Assembly (NCBI GenBank): GCA_903901425.1
Contig: CAIURC010000131.1
Location: forward strand, 1-37,440
DNA: 37,440 nucleotides
Direction of reading: 5' to 3'
DNA from: an uncultured Spartobacteria bacterium
Lineage (GTDB): Bacteria > Verrucomicrobiota > Verrucomicrobiia > Chthoniobacterales > Chthoniobacteraceae
Shown here: in pieces, positions 1 to 9,500 of the stretch
How positions within the stretch are numbered: position 1 is the first letter of the stretch
Layout of the letters: each line of letters starts with the position of its first letter
Notes under the pieces: model-generated
Seen by the model: the letters and a program-made list of their open reading frames with translations, nothing else
Databases searched by the model: none
What the model was told of the DNA's origin: nothing
Made by a program: the position numbers and the translations under genes

Positions 1-525
1 GTAATCGAACTCCCCGGTGTTCACCGCATCCAGAATCACGTCGGTGGTTGCGTGCGTGCTGAAGCCCAAATGCCTGCATCGGCCTTCCCTCTGGAATTCA
101 CGGGCCACCTCAAGGCAGCCCCCCTTCCGGATCGTCCAATCGAGCAACGCCCGGTTGTTGATCCCGTGAATCGACAACAAGTCCACGGATTCCAACTTCA
201 GGTACGCCATGGATTTCTCAAACGTTTCCCGGAACTCCCGGGCCGTTGCAAATGGCGCCACCTTGGTCTGCACAATCATCCGGTCCCGCGGGAGGCGCGG
301 CAGAATCCAACCCAACTGCATCTCGCTGGTCCCGTAACCGCGCGCCGTCTCGATGTGGTTGATCCCCAGATCCAAGGCCCGGAGAATCGTGGCCTCCAGA
401 TTCCTCTGCCCAGCCTCGGGGATCGATTCCGGAGCACAATCGTCCCAAGAATGCTGGTAGCGCATTCCGCCACACGAAAACACGGGCATCTGCAGTCCCG
501 TCCTTCCAAAACGCCGGTATTTCAT
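1..525 (-). CDS. Aldo/keto reductase, COG1453-like (5' part only)
   Basis: The reading frame starts at ATG 525 and is still open at base 1, giving the first 175 residues. The N-terminus MKYRRFGRTGLQMPVFSCGG is typical of aldo/keto reductases. It is followed by INHIETARGYGTSEMQLG (catalytic Tyr region), a QTKVAP strand with the catalytic-type Lys, and LLSIHGIN with the His. The family reduces or oxidises carbonyl substrates with NADP(H) in an (alpha/beta)8 barrel. The IETARGYGTSE signature, with Glu where many members have Asp, matches the subgroup that usually carries a C-terminal ferredoxin-like 4Fe-4S domain; that part would lie outside the window and cannot be checked. The gene is divergent from the sugar isomerase gene, with about 100 bp between the two starts. 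The substrate is unknown. Confidence 0.9.
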   Translation of the reverse strand, partial: MKYRRFGRTGLQMPVFSCGGMRYQHSWDDCAPESIPEAGQRNLEATILRALDLGINHIETARGYGTSEMQLGWILPRLPRDRMIVQTKVAPFATAREFRETFEKSMAYLKLESVDLLSIHGINNRALLDWTIRKGGCLEVAREFQREGRCRHLGFSTHATTDVILDAVNTGEFDY

Positions 526-624
526 GGTCTCAGCCTGTCCATTTGAGGCCCAAGCGTCCACCGATTTGCGTTGCACCCTCCTGACAGCCGCGTTGGAGTT
601 GAAATCACCCATACCTCATCCCCC

Positions 625-1509
625 ATGGAATCCCCTGCTCAGACCCGGCGCTCCTTTCTCCTCGGATTAACCGCTCTGGCCGCCACCTCGGCCCGCGCCC
701 AACCGCCAGCCAACAACCGCAAGATTCTCACCTTCAGCAAACCGTTCCAAAATGTCGGGTTCGAAAAAACCGCGGATCTCCTCAAGGAAGCCGGGTTCGA
801 CGGATTGGAGTGCCCGGTGCGTCCCAAGGGCCAGATCCTTCCGGAACGGGTGGAAGAAGACCTCCCGAAGTTGGTGGAAGCGCTCCGGTCCCGGGGGCTG
901 ACCTTGGGCATTGTCACCACCGACATCACCAGTCCTACGCCTCTTGCGGAAAAGGTGCTCCGGACGGCAAAAGCTCTGGGGACGACCCTGTACCGCACTG
1001 GTTACCTCCACTACGACCTCTCCGCCCCCATCGCCCCACAACTGGCCCGGTTCAAGGGCCAGCTTGCCGAACTGGCCGCGCTCAACCGTAAGATCGGCAT
1101 TCAGGGGGGCCTTCAAAACCATAGCGGCAGCCAGTTCTTTGGCGCGCCAGTGTGGGACCTGAGGGAGGCCCTCGAAGGGGTGTCCCCGGCCGAACTGGGT
1201 ATTCTCTTCGACATCGGCCATGCCACCGTCGAGGGGGGAATGTCCTGGCCTCTAGAAGCACGGTTGGCCTATCCCCATTTTGCAGGCGTCTACGTCAAAG
1301 ACTTTCACTGGGGTCCGAAAGGAGACGGCCGCAAACCAGTCTGGGGCCCGCTTGGCACCGGCAAAATTCAGCCCGAATTCTTCAAATGGCTCGCTGCCAC
1401 CGGGTTCCAAGGCCCGATTTCCCTGCATTGCGAGTACCTGCCGGGAGCTTCCCGGGAAGATGTTCAGCAGATGCGCAAAGACCTCGCCACGCTCCGTGCG
1501 TGGCTCTAG
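625..1509 (+). CDS. Tat-exported sugar phosphate isomerase/epimerase-like TIM-barrel protein
   Basis: The product has 294 residues from ATG 625. An in-frame ATG at 571 exists, but 625 places the twin-arginine signal (TRRSFLLGLTALAATSARA) directly at the N-terminus, so it is preferred. The mature part matches the xylose-isomerase-like TIM-barrel family (AP endonuclease 2 superfamily). Visible candidate metal or active-site positions are GFDGLECP (Glu), LQNHSG (Asn/His), LFDIGHAT (Asp/His), YVKDFHWGP (Asp/His) and the final LHCEYL (Glu). Such exported proteins are abundant in Verrucomicrobiota and Planctomycetes and are assumed to act on sugars or polyols in the periplasm; the substrate cannot be read from sequence. 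The next gene starts 12 nt after the stop, so the two are probably co-transcribed. Confidence 0.85.
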   Translation: MESPAQTRRSFLLGLTALAATSARAQPPANNRKILTFSKPFQNVGFEKTADLLKEAGFDGLECPVRPKGQILPERVEEDLPKLVEALRSRGLTLGIVTTDITSPTPLAEKVLRTAKALGTTLYRTGYLHYDLSAPIAPQLARFKGQLAELAALNRKIGIQGGLQNHSGSQFFGAPVWDLREALEGVSPAELGILFDIGHATVEGGMSWPLEARLAYPHFAGVYVKDFHWGPKGDGRKPVWGPLGTGKIQPEFFKWLAATGFQGPISLHCEYLPGASREDVQQMRKDLATLRAWL

Positions 1510-1521
1510 GATCGCGCCCCT

Positions 1522-2784
1522 GTGAGCTTCGCCCTGTCCACGCGTGTATTTCTGGTCGCCTTCTGGCTTCAGGGGTCCCTTGCCCTGTGCGAATCCATTC
1601 TAATCCGCCCTGCCAACGGCGTGCTTCGCACCTACGCATGGTCAGACCTGCCTCTTTTTATCGCGGCACTGGCCATGGCGGCCGCCATGATCCTTTCCCC
1701 GCGCCTCCCCAAAAGGCTCCTCCTCCCGGCCGTCCTGTACACACTCTGGCAAGTGCCGGGAGCGCTCCCGTTGCCGGTTTTTTTCTCCGATAAAACCGCC
1801 GCGTTCTTTGTGGCAGCGGGTGAATGTTTGCTTGGCACATTCCTTCTCTTCTGGGCCAGGAACTGGAGCGACGGCCAGTGGGCGAGCGGCCTCGATCAAC
1901 GCCCCCGTTTTTCTTGGCTGCACCTGATCCGGAGCCTGCCCTGCACCCTTCTGCTCCTGGCCGGATTTGGTCTTCTGAACCTCCAGTCGGCGGTGCTTTG
2001 GATTGACCGGAAAACCGACGGCTACGTCCGGATCCAGGGGCAGGGCATTGTGATTGAGGAACGGCATTTCACCCGGGACAACCAAGAGGTCAGGCTGATC
2101 GGGATGGTCCACATTGCACAGCCCGCCTTCTACGAGTCGGTGGCCGCGTTGCTGCCTGAAAAACAACCGGCACTCATGCTGATGGAGGGTGTCACGGACT
2201 CAAAGAACCTCCTCGCCGGCTCGTTCAGTTACTCAAAGCTGGCTTCCCTCCTTGGACTGGCCGCGCAGTCCGAATCGGACCTGCACCGCACCCAAAGCGC
2301 CTCGCACCGGGTCGGACCGCAGCGTGGATTGAGCCGAAAGGGCGAACACCACATCGAGTACCGTCAAGCCGATGTGGATGTCTCTGAACTCGAACCCTTC
2401 ACACTCCACTTCATCCGGAACTTGGGAAAACTGCTGTCCAGCAACTCCCTCTTGGAACTTCTCCAAGCCTGTCAGACGCCAGAGCTCAAGAACATGACCC
2501 CGGAGGATACCCGTTCCATCATGGCTGACCTGCTCCAGAAACGGAACGCGCATGTCATGAAGCAGGTCGATGCCGAACTTTCCTCCGGCCGAATGATCCT
2601 CATCCCTTGGGGGGCGGCACATCTGGCCGAACTCCAGGCCGCAATTCTTCAGAGAGGATTCCGCGAATCCGCCCGAATCCCGCGTCTGGCGATTCCCTTT
2701 GCGCGGCAGGAGCCCGAGTCCGCCCGCGAGCAACCCGGAGCTTTACCGGCCGCCCAGAATGCGGAAAAGGCGGGAGCCTACTGA
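1522..2784 (+). CDS. Membrane protein with TraB/GumN-like C-terminal domain
   Basis: The product has 420 residues from GTG 1522, 12 nt after the previous stop. The first ~155 residues hold about five hydrophobic segments (near 5-25, 42-60, 64-84, 89-110 and 130-155). The remainder resembles the TraB/PrgY/GumN (Tiki-type) superfamily: EVRLIGMVHIAQPAFYESV near residue 190 corresponds to the family's GT.H motif, ALMLMEGV to the acidic strand, RNAHVMKQV to the R..M region, and ILIPWGAAHLAELQAAIL to the C-terminal G..H motif. TraB-superfamily proteins include known or proposed metalloproteases and pheromone-shutdown proteins. The His/Glu pattern is present here, but activity is not shown. The C-terminal ~25 residues are Ala/Glu-rich and probably disordered. 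Function is unknown; a membrane-tethered hydrolase is the best guess. Confidence 0.6.
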   Translation: MSFALSTRVFLVAFWLQGSLALCESILIRPANGVLRTYAWSDLPLFIAALAMAAAMILSPRLPKRLLLPAVLYTLWQVPGALPLPVFFSDKTAAFFVAAGECLLGTFLLFWARNWSDGQWASGLDQRPRFSWLHLIRSLPCTLLLLAGFGLLNLQSAVLWIDRKTDGYVRIQGQGIVIEERHFTRDNQEVRLIGMVHIAQPAFYESVAALLPEKQPALMLMEGVTDSKNLLAGSFSYSKLASLLGLAAQSESDLHRTQSASHRVGPQRGLSRKGEHHIEYRQADVDVSELEPFTLHFIRNLGKLLSSNSLLELLQACQTPELKNMTPEDTRSIMADLLQKRNAHVMKQVDAELSSGRMILIPWGAAHLAELQAAILQRGFRESARIPRLAIPFARQEPESAREQPGALPAAQNAEKAGAY

Positions 2785-2883
2785 AAAAAGGGAAAACCAC
2801 CGGACCGCCCGGCCAGCCCGGTGCCGCCTTGAAGCACGCTGCCGACTGGAACTCTGGCCGGATCTACGGCATGGGTAACTGCC
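2785..2883. other. Intergenic gap with a hairpin oriented for the minus strand
   Basis: This stretch separates the TraB-like gene from the helicase. It contains CACCGG (2798-2803) and CCGGTG (2818-2823). Read on the minus strand, the hairpin is followed by a T-rich run (2784-2796), which would resemble an intrinsic terminator for leftward transcription. No leftward gene is visible to use it. It may be coincidental or may stop antisense RNA. Confidence 0.3.
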
Positions 2884-5349
2884 ATTAACCCGCTTCTACA
2901 AAACCTGCTCCTGCCGGATCTCTGGCAACAAGAAGCCGTCCACGCTCTTCGCCGCGGAAAGGACGTGGTGGTCCATGCACCGACCGGGGCGGGCAAAACA
3001 CACATTTTTGAACTCTACGCCGAAGCGCTCAAAGGGCAGGCGGTTTTTACCGTGCCCACGCGAGCCCTGGCCAATGACAAGTTCGCCGAGTGGACTCAAC
3101 GCGGATTCAACGCCGGGATCTGCACCGGCGATGTCGCCCTAAGGTTAGAGGCACCCTGGCTGGTTGCCACTTTGGAGACTCAGAAAGGCAGGTTTCTGGC
3201 AGGAACCGGCCCGCGCCTCTTGGCCGTGGACGAATACCAGATGCTCGGCGATCCCATCCGCGGCGCAAACTATGAACTGGCCATTGCCTTGGCGCCGCCT
3301 CAGACCCAGCTCCTTCTCCTCAGCGGGAGCGTGGCAAATCCTGGCACCGTCGTGGAGTGGTTGCAGCGGATCGGCCGGGAAGCAGTTCTCATCCAGCATC
3401 GGGATCGGCCCGTGCCACTCCAGGAGGTGGACTTGGAATCCCTCCCCGCTCTTCACTCCCAACGGCTCAGAGACCGCTGGCCGCGCTTGGTGGCGCGTGC
3501 CCTGGCTCAGGATCTGGCTCCCATCCTTCTATTCGCCCCGCGCCGGCAGGCCGCGGAAGAACTCGCCCGCCAGATTGCCTCGCAGCTTCCCCTCGAAACA
3601 CCCCTCAAACTCTCGCCCGAACAGGAAACCCTGGCCGGCCCGGTTCTCGCCAAACTTCTCCGTGCCCGCGTCGCATTCCACCACAGCGGCCTCAGCTACC
3701 GCCAACGCGCCGGTCTGGTTGAACCGCTGGCCAAGTCGGGCGCACTCCGGGCCGTGGTCGCCACCATGGGCCTCGCTGCCGGAATCAATTTTTCCATGCG
3801 CTCCGTGGCCATCACCGGCACGCGCTACAAGGCCGGCCATTTCGAACGCGAGGTCCAGCCCGATGAACTTCTCCAAATGTTCGGCCGCGCCGGCCGCCGC
3901 GGACTGGATGACTCCGGGTTTGCCTTGGTCGCTGACTCCACGCCCCGCCTCCCGGATGCCCGCCCACGGCCCTTGCGCCGCGCCACCGCACTGGACTGGC
4001 CCACACTCATTGCCGTCATGGATGCCACTTCCAAGGCGGGCGGCGATCCTTTTAACGCCGCTGCGGGAATCAACCGCCGCCTGTTTACCCCTGTCGACCT
4101 CCCGCTGGGCATCGAGCGCGGCCTCCAGCACGGACCATTCCCCTGCAAGTTCCCTGTGGATCTGGAACGGATCCGGTTTCACCGACGCGGCCGCCCCGAA
4201 ATCCTCAACTCACTCGGCAACTGGCAGGCATGCCCACAAAATCAGGAGCGTGCCCCGCTGGGGTCCGCCTGGGTCCAAAACCGGGACCGCTGGATCCCGG
4301 CACTGGCCTCCCCCGATTTTGTCCGCAGGATCGGCTCTGGCGCACTTTGCAAAATCACAACCTCCCCCCCCTGCCATCCCCCTGCTAAATCCAATTCGCT
4401 CACGCGCTTTGGCCGCGAAATCCTTCTTGGCAACCGCTCCGGCGGCATTCTCCGCCTCGCTCCATGGCTGCGCCGCATCCAAGGCTGCCCCTCCGCCACT
4501 TTCACCGAACTCCAGGAGGAACTCCTCACCAAACTTGCCCAACTTTGGTTCCGGGGTGTTTCCGCAAAAGATTTACCGCCTGGGATTCAGACTCCGGAGG
4601 TGCCCTCGGATTTTCCTCAACTTCTCGATGTTCGCCCCAGAGAAAACCAACTCTGGGCCCGGTTTTCACTCGAGTCCTTGCCGGTCACCGGCTGGGTGGA
4701 TGACGCAAGAAAACTGCTGATTGCGCCACCGCTGCGGACCGCTCCAAATCCCGTCTGCTCCGGATGCGCCGAGTCCGACTGGTGTGCCGGCACGCAAGCA
4801 ACCCCTTCTCCCGCAGACTGGTGGCGGCAGCTCGGACTGATTGACCCGGCCGGACATCCCACTCCGCGCGGACAGATCTTCAGCTTTTTTCAACACGGCG
4901 AGGGACTCGCCATTGCCGCGGCCCTCGAAGACACCTCCTATCCCGTCGACGAACTGGTGTTCGATCTGGCCAACCTCCGCGCAGGGGAACGATTTGCCGA
5001 CGAGGACCCGGGCGCCGGCAACCGGCTGGCGACCTGCTGCCTGAAAACATTTTGCCGGGCAGATCTCCCGGGTTATCTGGAGCTCGGAATCCCCACGGGA
5101 TACGGAGCAGGCGCATCCCCCATGCTTTCCGCGATTTTCCGGCACGGCCAAGCCCGTCACCAACTCCTCTCTGAGTCGATCCGGGCCGGGGATCTGGAAC
5201 GGGCGATCACGGAGTGGCGCAGCCTGCTCCGGCACATCCTCTGGGCACCGGACCATCCCTGGAAACGCTGGCATGAGCTGCGAGACACCGCATCGAAAAT
5301 TCTGGCTGAAACCCAGTCCGCAGCCACTTTATCCATGTCCAACCGCTGA
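2884..5349 (+). CDS. Ski2-like DEAD/DEAH-box helicase (start uncertain, possibly ATT)
   Basis: This is an ATP-dependent superfamily 2 nucleic-acid helicase of about 821 residues. With the start at ATT 2884, motif I APTGAGKT lies at residues 32-39, followed by PTRALAND (Ia), DEYQ at 116-119 (II), LSGSVANP (III), AFHHSGLSYRQR and ATMGLAAGINF (V region), and QMFGRAGRRG near 331 (VI). The GRAGRRG and hypervariable DExH spacing suit the Ski2/Lhr-like group. The first ordinary start is GTG 2965, but that would remove the in-frame segment LPDLWQQEAVHALRRGKDVV, which looks like the conserved lead-in to motif I. The frame is open from 2833 with no ATG, GTG or TTG in it, so ATT 2884 is proposed. A C-x2-C-x5-C triad (about residues 625-634) suggests a metal or Fe-S site. 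The stop is 2 nt before the symporter start. Confidence 0.85.
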   Translation: MNPLLQNLLLPDLWQQEAVHALRRGKDVVVHAPTGAGKTHIFELYAEALKGQAVFTVPTRALANDKFAEWTQRGFNAGICTGDVALRLEAPWLVATLETQKGRFLAGTGPRLLAVDEYQMLGDPIRGANYELAIALAPPQTQLLLLSGSVANPGTVVEWLQRIGREAVLIQHRDRPVPLQEVDLESLPALHSQRLRDRWPRLVARALAQDLAPILLFAPRRQAAEELARQIASQLPLETPLKLSPEQETLAGPVLAKLLRARVAFHHSGLSYRQRAGLVEPLAKSGALRAVVATMGLAAGINFSMRSVAITGTRYKAGHFEREVQPDELLQMFGRAGRRGLDDSGFALVADSTPRLPDARPRPLRRATALDWPTLIAVMDATSKAGGDPFNAAAGINRRLFTPVDLPLGIERGLQHGPFPCKFPVDLERIRFHRRGRPEILNSLGNWQACPQNQERAPLGSAWVQNRDRWIPALASPDFVRRIGSGALCKITTSPPCHPPAKSNSLTRFGREILLGNRSGGILRLAPWLRRIQGCPSATFTELQEELLTKLAQLWFRGVSAKDLPPGIQTPEVPSDFPQLLDVRPRENQLWARFSLESLPVTGWVDDARKLLIAPPLRTAPNPVCSGCAESDWCAGTQATPSPADWWRQLGLIDPAGHPTPRGQIFSFFQHGEGLAIAAALEDTSYPVDELVFDLANLRAGERFADEDPGAGNRLATCCLKTFCRADLPGYLELGIPTGYGAGASPMLSAIFRHGQARHQLLSESIRAGDLERAITEWRSLLRHILWAPDHPWKRWHELRDTASKILAETQSAATLSMSNR

Positions 5350-5351
5350 CC

Positions 5352-6593
5352 ATGCGTTTTAAAAACCCCAGCCTCACCCAGTGGATCCTTATCGCCATGG
5401 CACTTGGCATCCTGCTCGGAGCGCTCTGTCCTGAACAGGCCGCCCAGCTCAAGGTTCTCTCCAACATCTTTCTGCGCCTGATCAAATGCATGCTGGTGCC
5501 TCTGGTCTTTGGCACCCTCGTGGTTGGGATTGCCTCCCACTCCCAAGACCTCCGTGCCGTTGGCCGGCTCGCCCTGAAATCCCTCCTGTACTTCGAAGTG
5601 GTTACCTCGCTGGCTCTGATGGTGGGACTGGCTGCGGTCAACCTCGCACAACCCGGCTCTGGCATCTCGCTGCCCCCGCCAGATCCGCACGCCGCCCCAC
5701 CACCAACCACCCGAGTCTCGTTCTCAGGAATCCTCGAGCACACGGTTCCCAAAAGCTTTTTTGAAGCCGCAGCCTCCAACGATGTCCTCCAGGTGGTCTG
5801 TTTTGCCGTCCTGTTCGCCACGGCCCTCGCACAAGTCAAGCCACCGCATCATGGCGCAATGCTCGGATTCTGCGAGGCGCTCACCGAAACGATGTTCAAG
5901 TTTGTCGGACTGGTGATGCGGTTCGCCCCGGTCGGAATCGGGGCCGCCATGGCTGCTACCGTCGCCCACAGCGGGCTGGGCGTCCTCCTCCAACTCGCAA
6001 AACTCATCCTCACCCTGTATGCCGCACTCGCCGCTTTCTGCATCCTGGTGCTGCTACCCGTGGCGCTCTGGGCAAAAATCCCGGTCCTGAATTTTCTCAA
6101 AACCATCCGGTCCCCGGCCATCCTGGCGTTCACCACGACCTCCTCAGATGCAGCACTCCCTGACGCCATGCAACGCATGATCGGGTTCGGTGTGCCGAAA
6201 CGGATCGTCTCCTTTGTGATGCCCATGGGCTACTCCTTCAATCTGGACGGATCCACCTTGTATCTGGCGGTCGCAACCGTGTTCGTCGCGCAGGCCGCGC
6301 AGATCCACCTGTCCCTCTCCCAACAGTTGGCAATCCTGTTCACACTCATGCTGACCAGCAAAGGCATGGCGGGTATCCCGCGCGCCTCCCAGGTCATCCT
6401 CGCTGGCACCCTCCTCACCTTTGGCCTCCCGCTGGAGGGCGTCCTTCTCATCGTCGGAGTCGACGAACTCATGGACATGGCTCGCACCACCGTCAACCTG
6501 GTCGGAAACTGCCTCGCCTCGGCCGTCATCGCACGCTGGGAAGGCGTTTTCGGCTCCCAACAGGACCCCTCTCCCGACGCAGTCGTCCCATGA
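5352..6593 (+). CDS. Dicarboxylate/amino-acid:cation symporter (DAACS family)
   Basis: This is an inner-membrane secondary transporter of 413 residues, a normal length for the GltP/DctA family. The protein is hydrophobic throughout. It shows the family landmarks: RLIKCMLVPLVFGTLVVGIA in the early helices, the Ser/Thr-rich re-entrant loop FTTTSSDAALPDAM (about 260-273), the FNLDGS motif (about 296-301; the usual form is NMDGT) in the substrate/Na+ site, the second re-entrant loop region SKGMAGIPRAS, and VDELMDMARTTVNLVGN in the last helix, which holds the substrate-binding Asp/Arg-type residues. These proteins import C4-dicarboxylates, glutamate or aspartate with Na+ or H+; which one applies here is not decidable. 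It is placed between two helicase genes, 2 nt after one and overlapping the next by 4 nt (ATGA), so translation is probably coupled. Confidence 0.92.
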   Translation: MRFKNPSLTQWILIAMALGILLGALCPEQAAQLKVLSNIFLRLIKCMLVPLVFGTLVVGIASHSQDLRAVGRLALKSLLYFEVVTSLALMVGLAAVNLAQPGSGISLPPPDPHAAPPPTTRVSFSGILEHTVPKSFFEAAASNDVLQVVCFAVLFATALAQVKPPHHGAMLGFCEALTETMFKFVGLVMRFAPVGIGAAMAATVAHSGLGVLLQLAKLILTLYAALAAFCILVLLPVALWAKIPVLNFLKTIRSPAILAFTTTSSDAALPDAMQRMIGFGVPKRIVSFVMPMGYSFNLDGSTLYLAVATVFVAQAAQIHLSLSQQLAILFTLMLTSKGMAGIPRASQVILAGTLLTFGLPLEGVLLIVGVDELMDMARTTVNLVGNCLASAVIARWEGVFGSQQDPSPDAVVP

Positions 6594-9500
6594 TTTCCTA
6601 TCCCAAGGATCTCCCCATCACTCTGCGCCGCGAGGAAATCCTCGCCGCGCTCCGCTCCCATCCCGTGGTCATCATCGCCGGCGAAACCGGTTCCGGGAAA
6701 ACCACGCAGATCCCCAAGCTCTGCCTTGAGGCGGGTCTGGCGAAAAGCGGACGGATTGGATGCACCCAGCCCCGCCGGGTGGCGGCCCTGAGCATCTCCC
6801 GGCGCGTGGCAGAGGAACTCGGCGTGCCGTGGGGCCGTGAGGTCGGATGCAAAATGCGGTTTCAGGACCACACCGCCCGTCAAACCGTTGTGAAATTCAT
6901 GACGGACGGCATTCTCCTTGCGGAAATCCAGTCCGACCCCCAGCTCCGCGCCTATTCGACGCTGATTCTCGACGAGGCCCATGAGCGCTCGCTCAACATC
7001 GACTTCCTGATCGGCCACCTCCGCAACCTGATTGCCGTCCGGAAGGATCTGCACTTGGTGATCACCTCGGCCACGATTGATACGGGCGCCTTTTCTGAGG
7101 CCTTCGGAGGCGCCCCCGTCATTGAGGTTTCCGGCCGCCTTTACCCGGTAGAAACCCGCTACGCCCCGCCCCTTTCATTTGCGCGCCCGGGCGAGGACCC
7201 TTCGGAAATCACCCATATTGAGGCGGCAGTCCGCGCCACCGAAGATGCCCTCATCGAGTCCGAGCATGGCGACGTCTTGGTGTTCATGCCCACCGAACGC
7301 GACATCCATGAAACGCGCGACCTCCTTCAGGCCTGTCTGGGGTCCGGCACCGAAATCCTCACCCTGTTCAGCCGGATGTCTGCCCAGGAGCAGCTGCGCA
7401 TTTTCTCCCCCGAATCCAGCCGGCGCGTCATTGTTTCCACCAACATCGCAGAAACCTCCCTCACCCTCCCCAGGATCCGGTACGTCATCGACTCCGGGCT
7501 GGCCCGAATCAGCCGCTACAACCCGCGCACCCGGACCAAGCGCCTTCCCGTGGAACCCGTCTCGCAGAGCAGCGCCAACCAGCGGGCCGGCCGCGCCGGA
7601 CGAATCCAGAACGGGATCTGCATCCGGCTCTACAGCGAGGAAGAATTCGATGCCCGCCCCAAGTTCACCACCCCGGAAATCCAGCGGGCAAACCTTGCCG
7701 AGGTCATCCTCAGGATGAAGGCGTTTCGCCTGGGTGAAATCGAACAGTTTCCTTTCCTGAATCCCCCCAGCTCGGCTGCCACGCGCGCCGGCTACAAGCT
7801 CCTCCAAGAACTGGGCGCTCTCTCCGATTCCAACCAACTCACCGAAACCGGCCACCAACTCGCGCGGCTTCCCATCGACCCCGTTCCGGGCCGAATGCTC
7901 CTGGAGGCCCGGAGAGAAAATGTCCTCCCCGAAGTCCTGGTCATTGCCGCAGCCCTCAGCCTTCCTGACCCCCGCGAACGGCCCGAAGACGCCAGGGACG
8001 CCGCCGCTGCTGCCCACAAAACATTTGAAAATCCAGAGTCGGATTTCCTCACCCTGCTCAACCTCTGGAACGCCGCTCCAGGAGAACAATCCCGGTCCTC
8101 CTCGAACAGCCTCCGCAAGTTCTGCAAAAAAAACTTCCTCTCGTTCTCCCGGATGCGCGAATGGCGGGACCTGCACCGGCAACTCGCGGACGCATTTGCG
8201 GCTCCTCCTCAGGATTTGCAAAAAACCGCCCCCCCAAAGGAACCCGCCCCCGGATCTGAGAGACCAGCGGATGCCGTCCACCGGGCAATTTTGGCGGGTC
8301 TGCTTGGCCAAGTCGCCCTGAAAACCGAACGCAACACGTTCAAAGCGACGGGCGAACGCAGCGTGACGCTGTTTCCGGGCTCCTGCCTCTACCAACGCAA
8401 ACCGGCCGACTCCAAAAAAAAACCGCCCGTCCCGTCCCAACCATCCTCCCCTGCGGCAAAAGGCCCAGCCCAACGATGGATCATGGCCGCGGAGCTGGTG
8501 GAAACCTCCCAGCTCTTTGCCCGCACCGCCGCATGGATCCAGCCCGAGTGGATTCTTGCCCTTGGCACCCACCTGTGCCAGATCCGCCACCTCGATCCGC
8601 ACTGGAGCCAGAAAGCAGGCCGCGTCCTTGTCACCGAACGCGCGCTGTTGTCCGGACTCGAAATCGGACGGCGCCCGGTGGATTACGGTTCCGTCGACCC
8701 GGCCCACGCCACCGAACTCTTCATCCGCGGTGCGCTGGTTCAGGACGAAATCCGGGCCCCTCTGCCTTTTCTGGTGAAAAACCGGGAGCTCCGGCAGAAG
8801 ATCGAAACTGCCATGACCCGGATCCGGCACCAGCGAGCTCTGGATCTGGACGAGGCATTTTACCGTTTCTATGCACGGCACCTGAATGCGGTCTCCTCGG
8901 TGCACGATCTCCAGCGGGTGCTCCGCGAGAAATCCGATCCCGCATTCCTGTGCGCTTTGGAAACCGACATTCTCGGTCAGGCAGAGGCGGACATCGACCC
9001 GGCTCTGTTTCCGGACCAGGTTCCTGTGGAAAACGCGGTGCTGCCCGTCTCCTACGCGTACAGCCCCGGGGACGAAACGGACGGGGTCACTGTCCGGGTT
9101 CCCCTGCCTTTGGCGGGCGCATTGACCACAGGCCAGACCCACTGGCTGGTACCTGGCCTCCGAGGGGAACTCGCAATCGCCCTGCTGCGCGCACTCCCAA
9201 AGTCCATCCGCAAAAACCTGCTTCCCCTTGAACCCAAGGCCCACGCCATTGCAACCCAGTTCCAGCCGGGTACCGGCTGTTTCCTCACCCACCTTGCCCG
9301 GTTCATCTCGCGCACTTACCGGGTGGATGTGCAGGCCGGGGACTGGCCGCCCAATGCGCTCCCGCCCCATCTTCTCCCCCGAATCGAAGTGGTGGACGCC
9401 AAAGCCAAACCACTGGCTGCCAGCCGGAACTTGGAGGAACTCAAAACACGGCTCGAATCCGGCAACCATTCTTCCACCGCGTGGGAAAAAACGGCGAAAC

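Noticed and set aside
3164-4720. Open frame of 518 codons inside the Ski2-like helicase
   Set aside because: It is a Pro/Ser/Ala-rich out-of-frame shadow; the helicase frame carries all motifs through this stretch.
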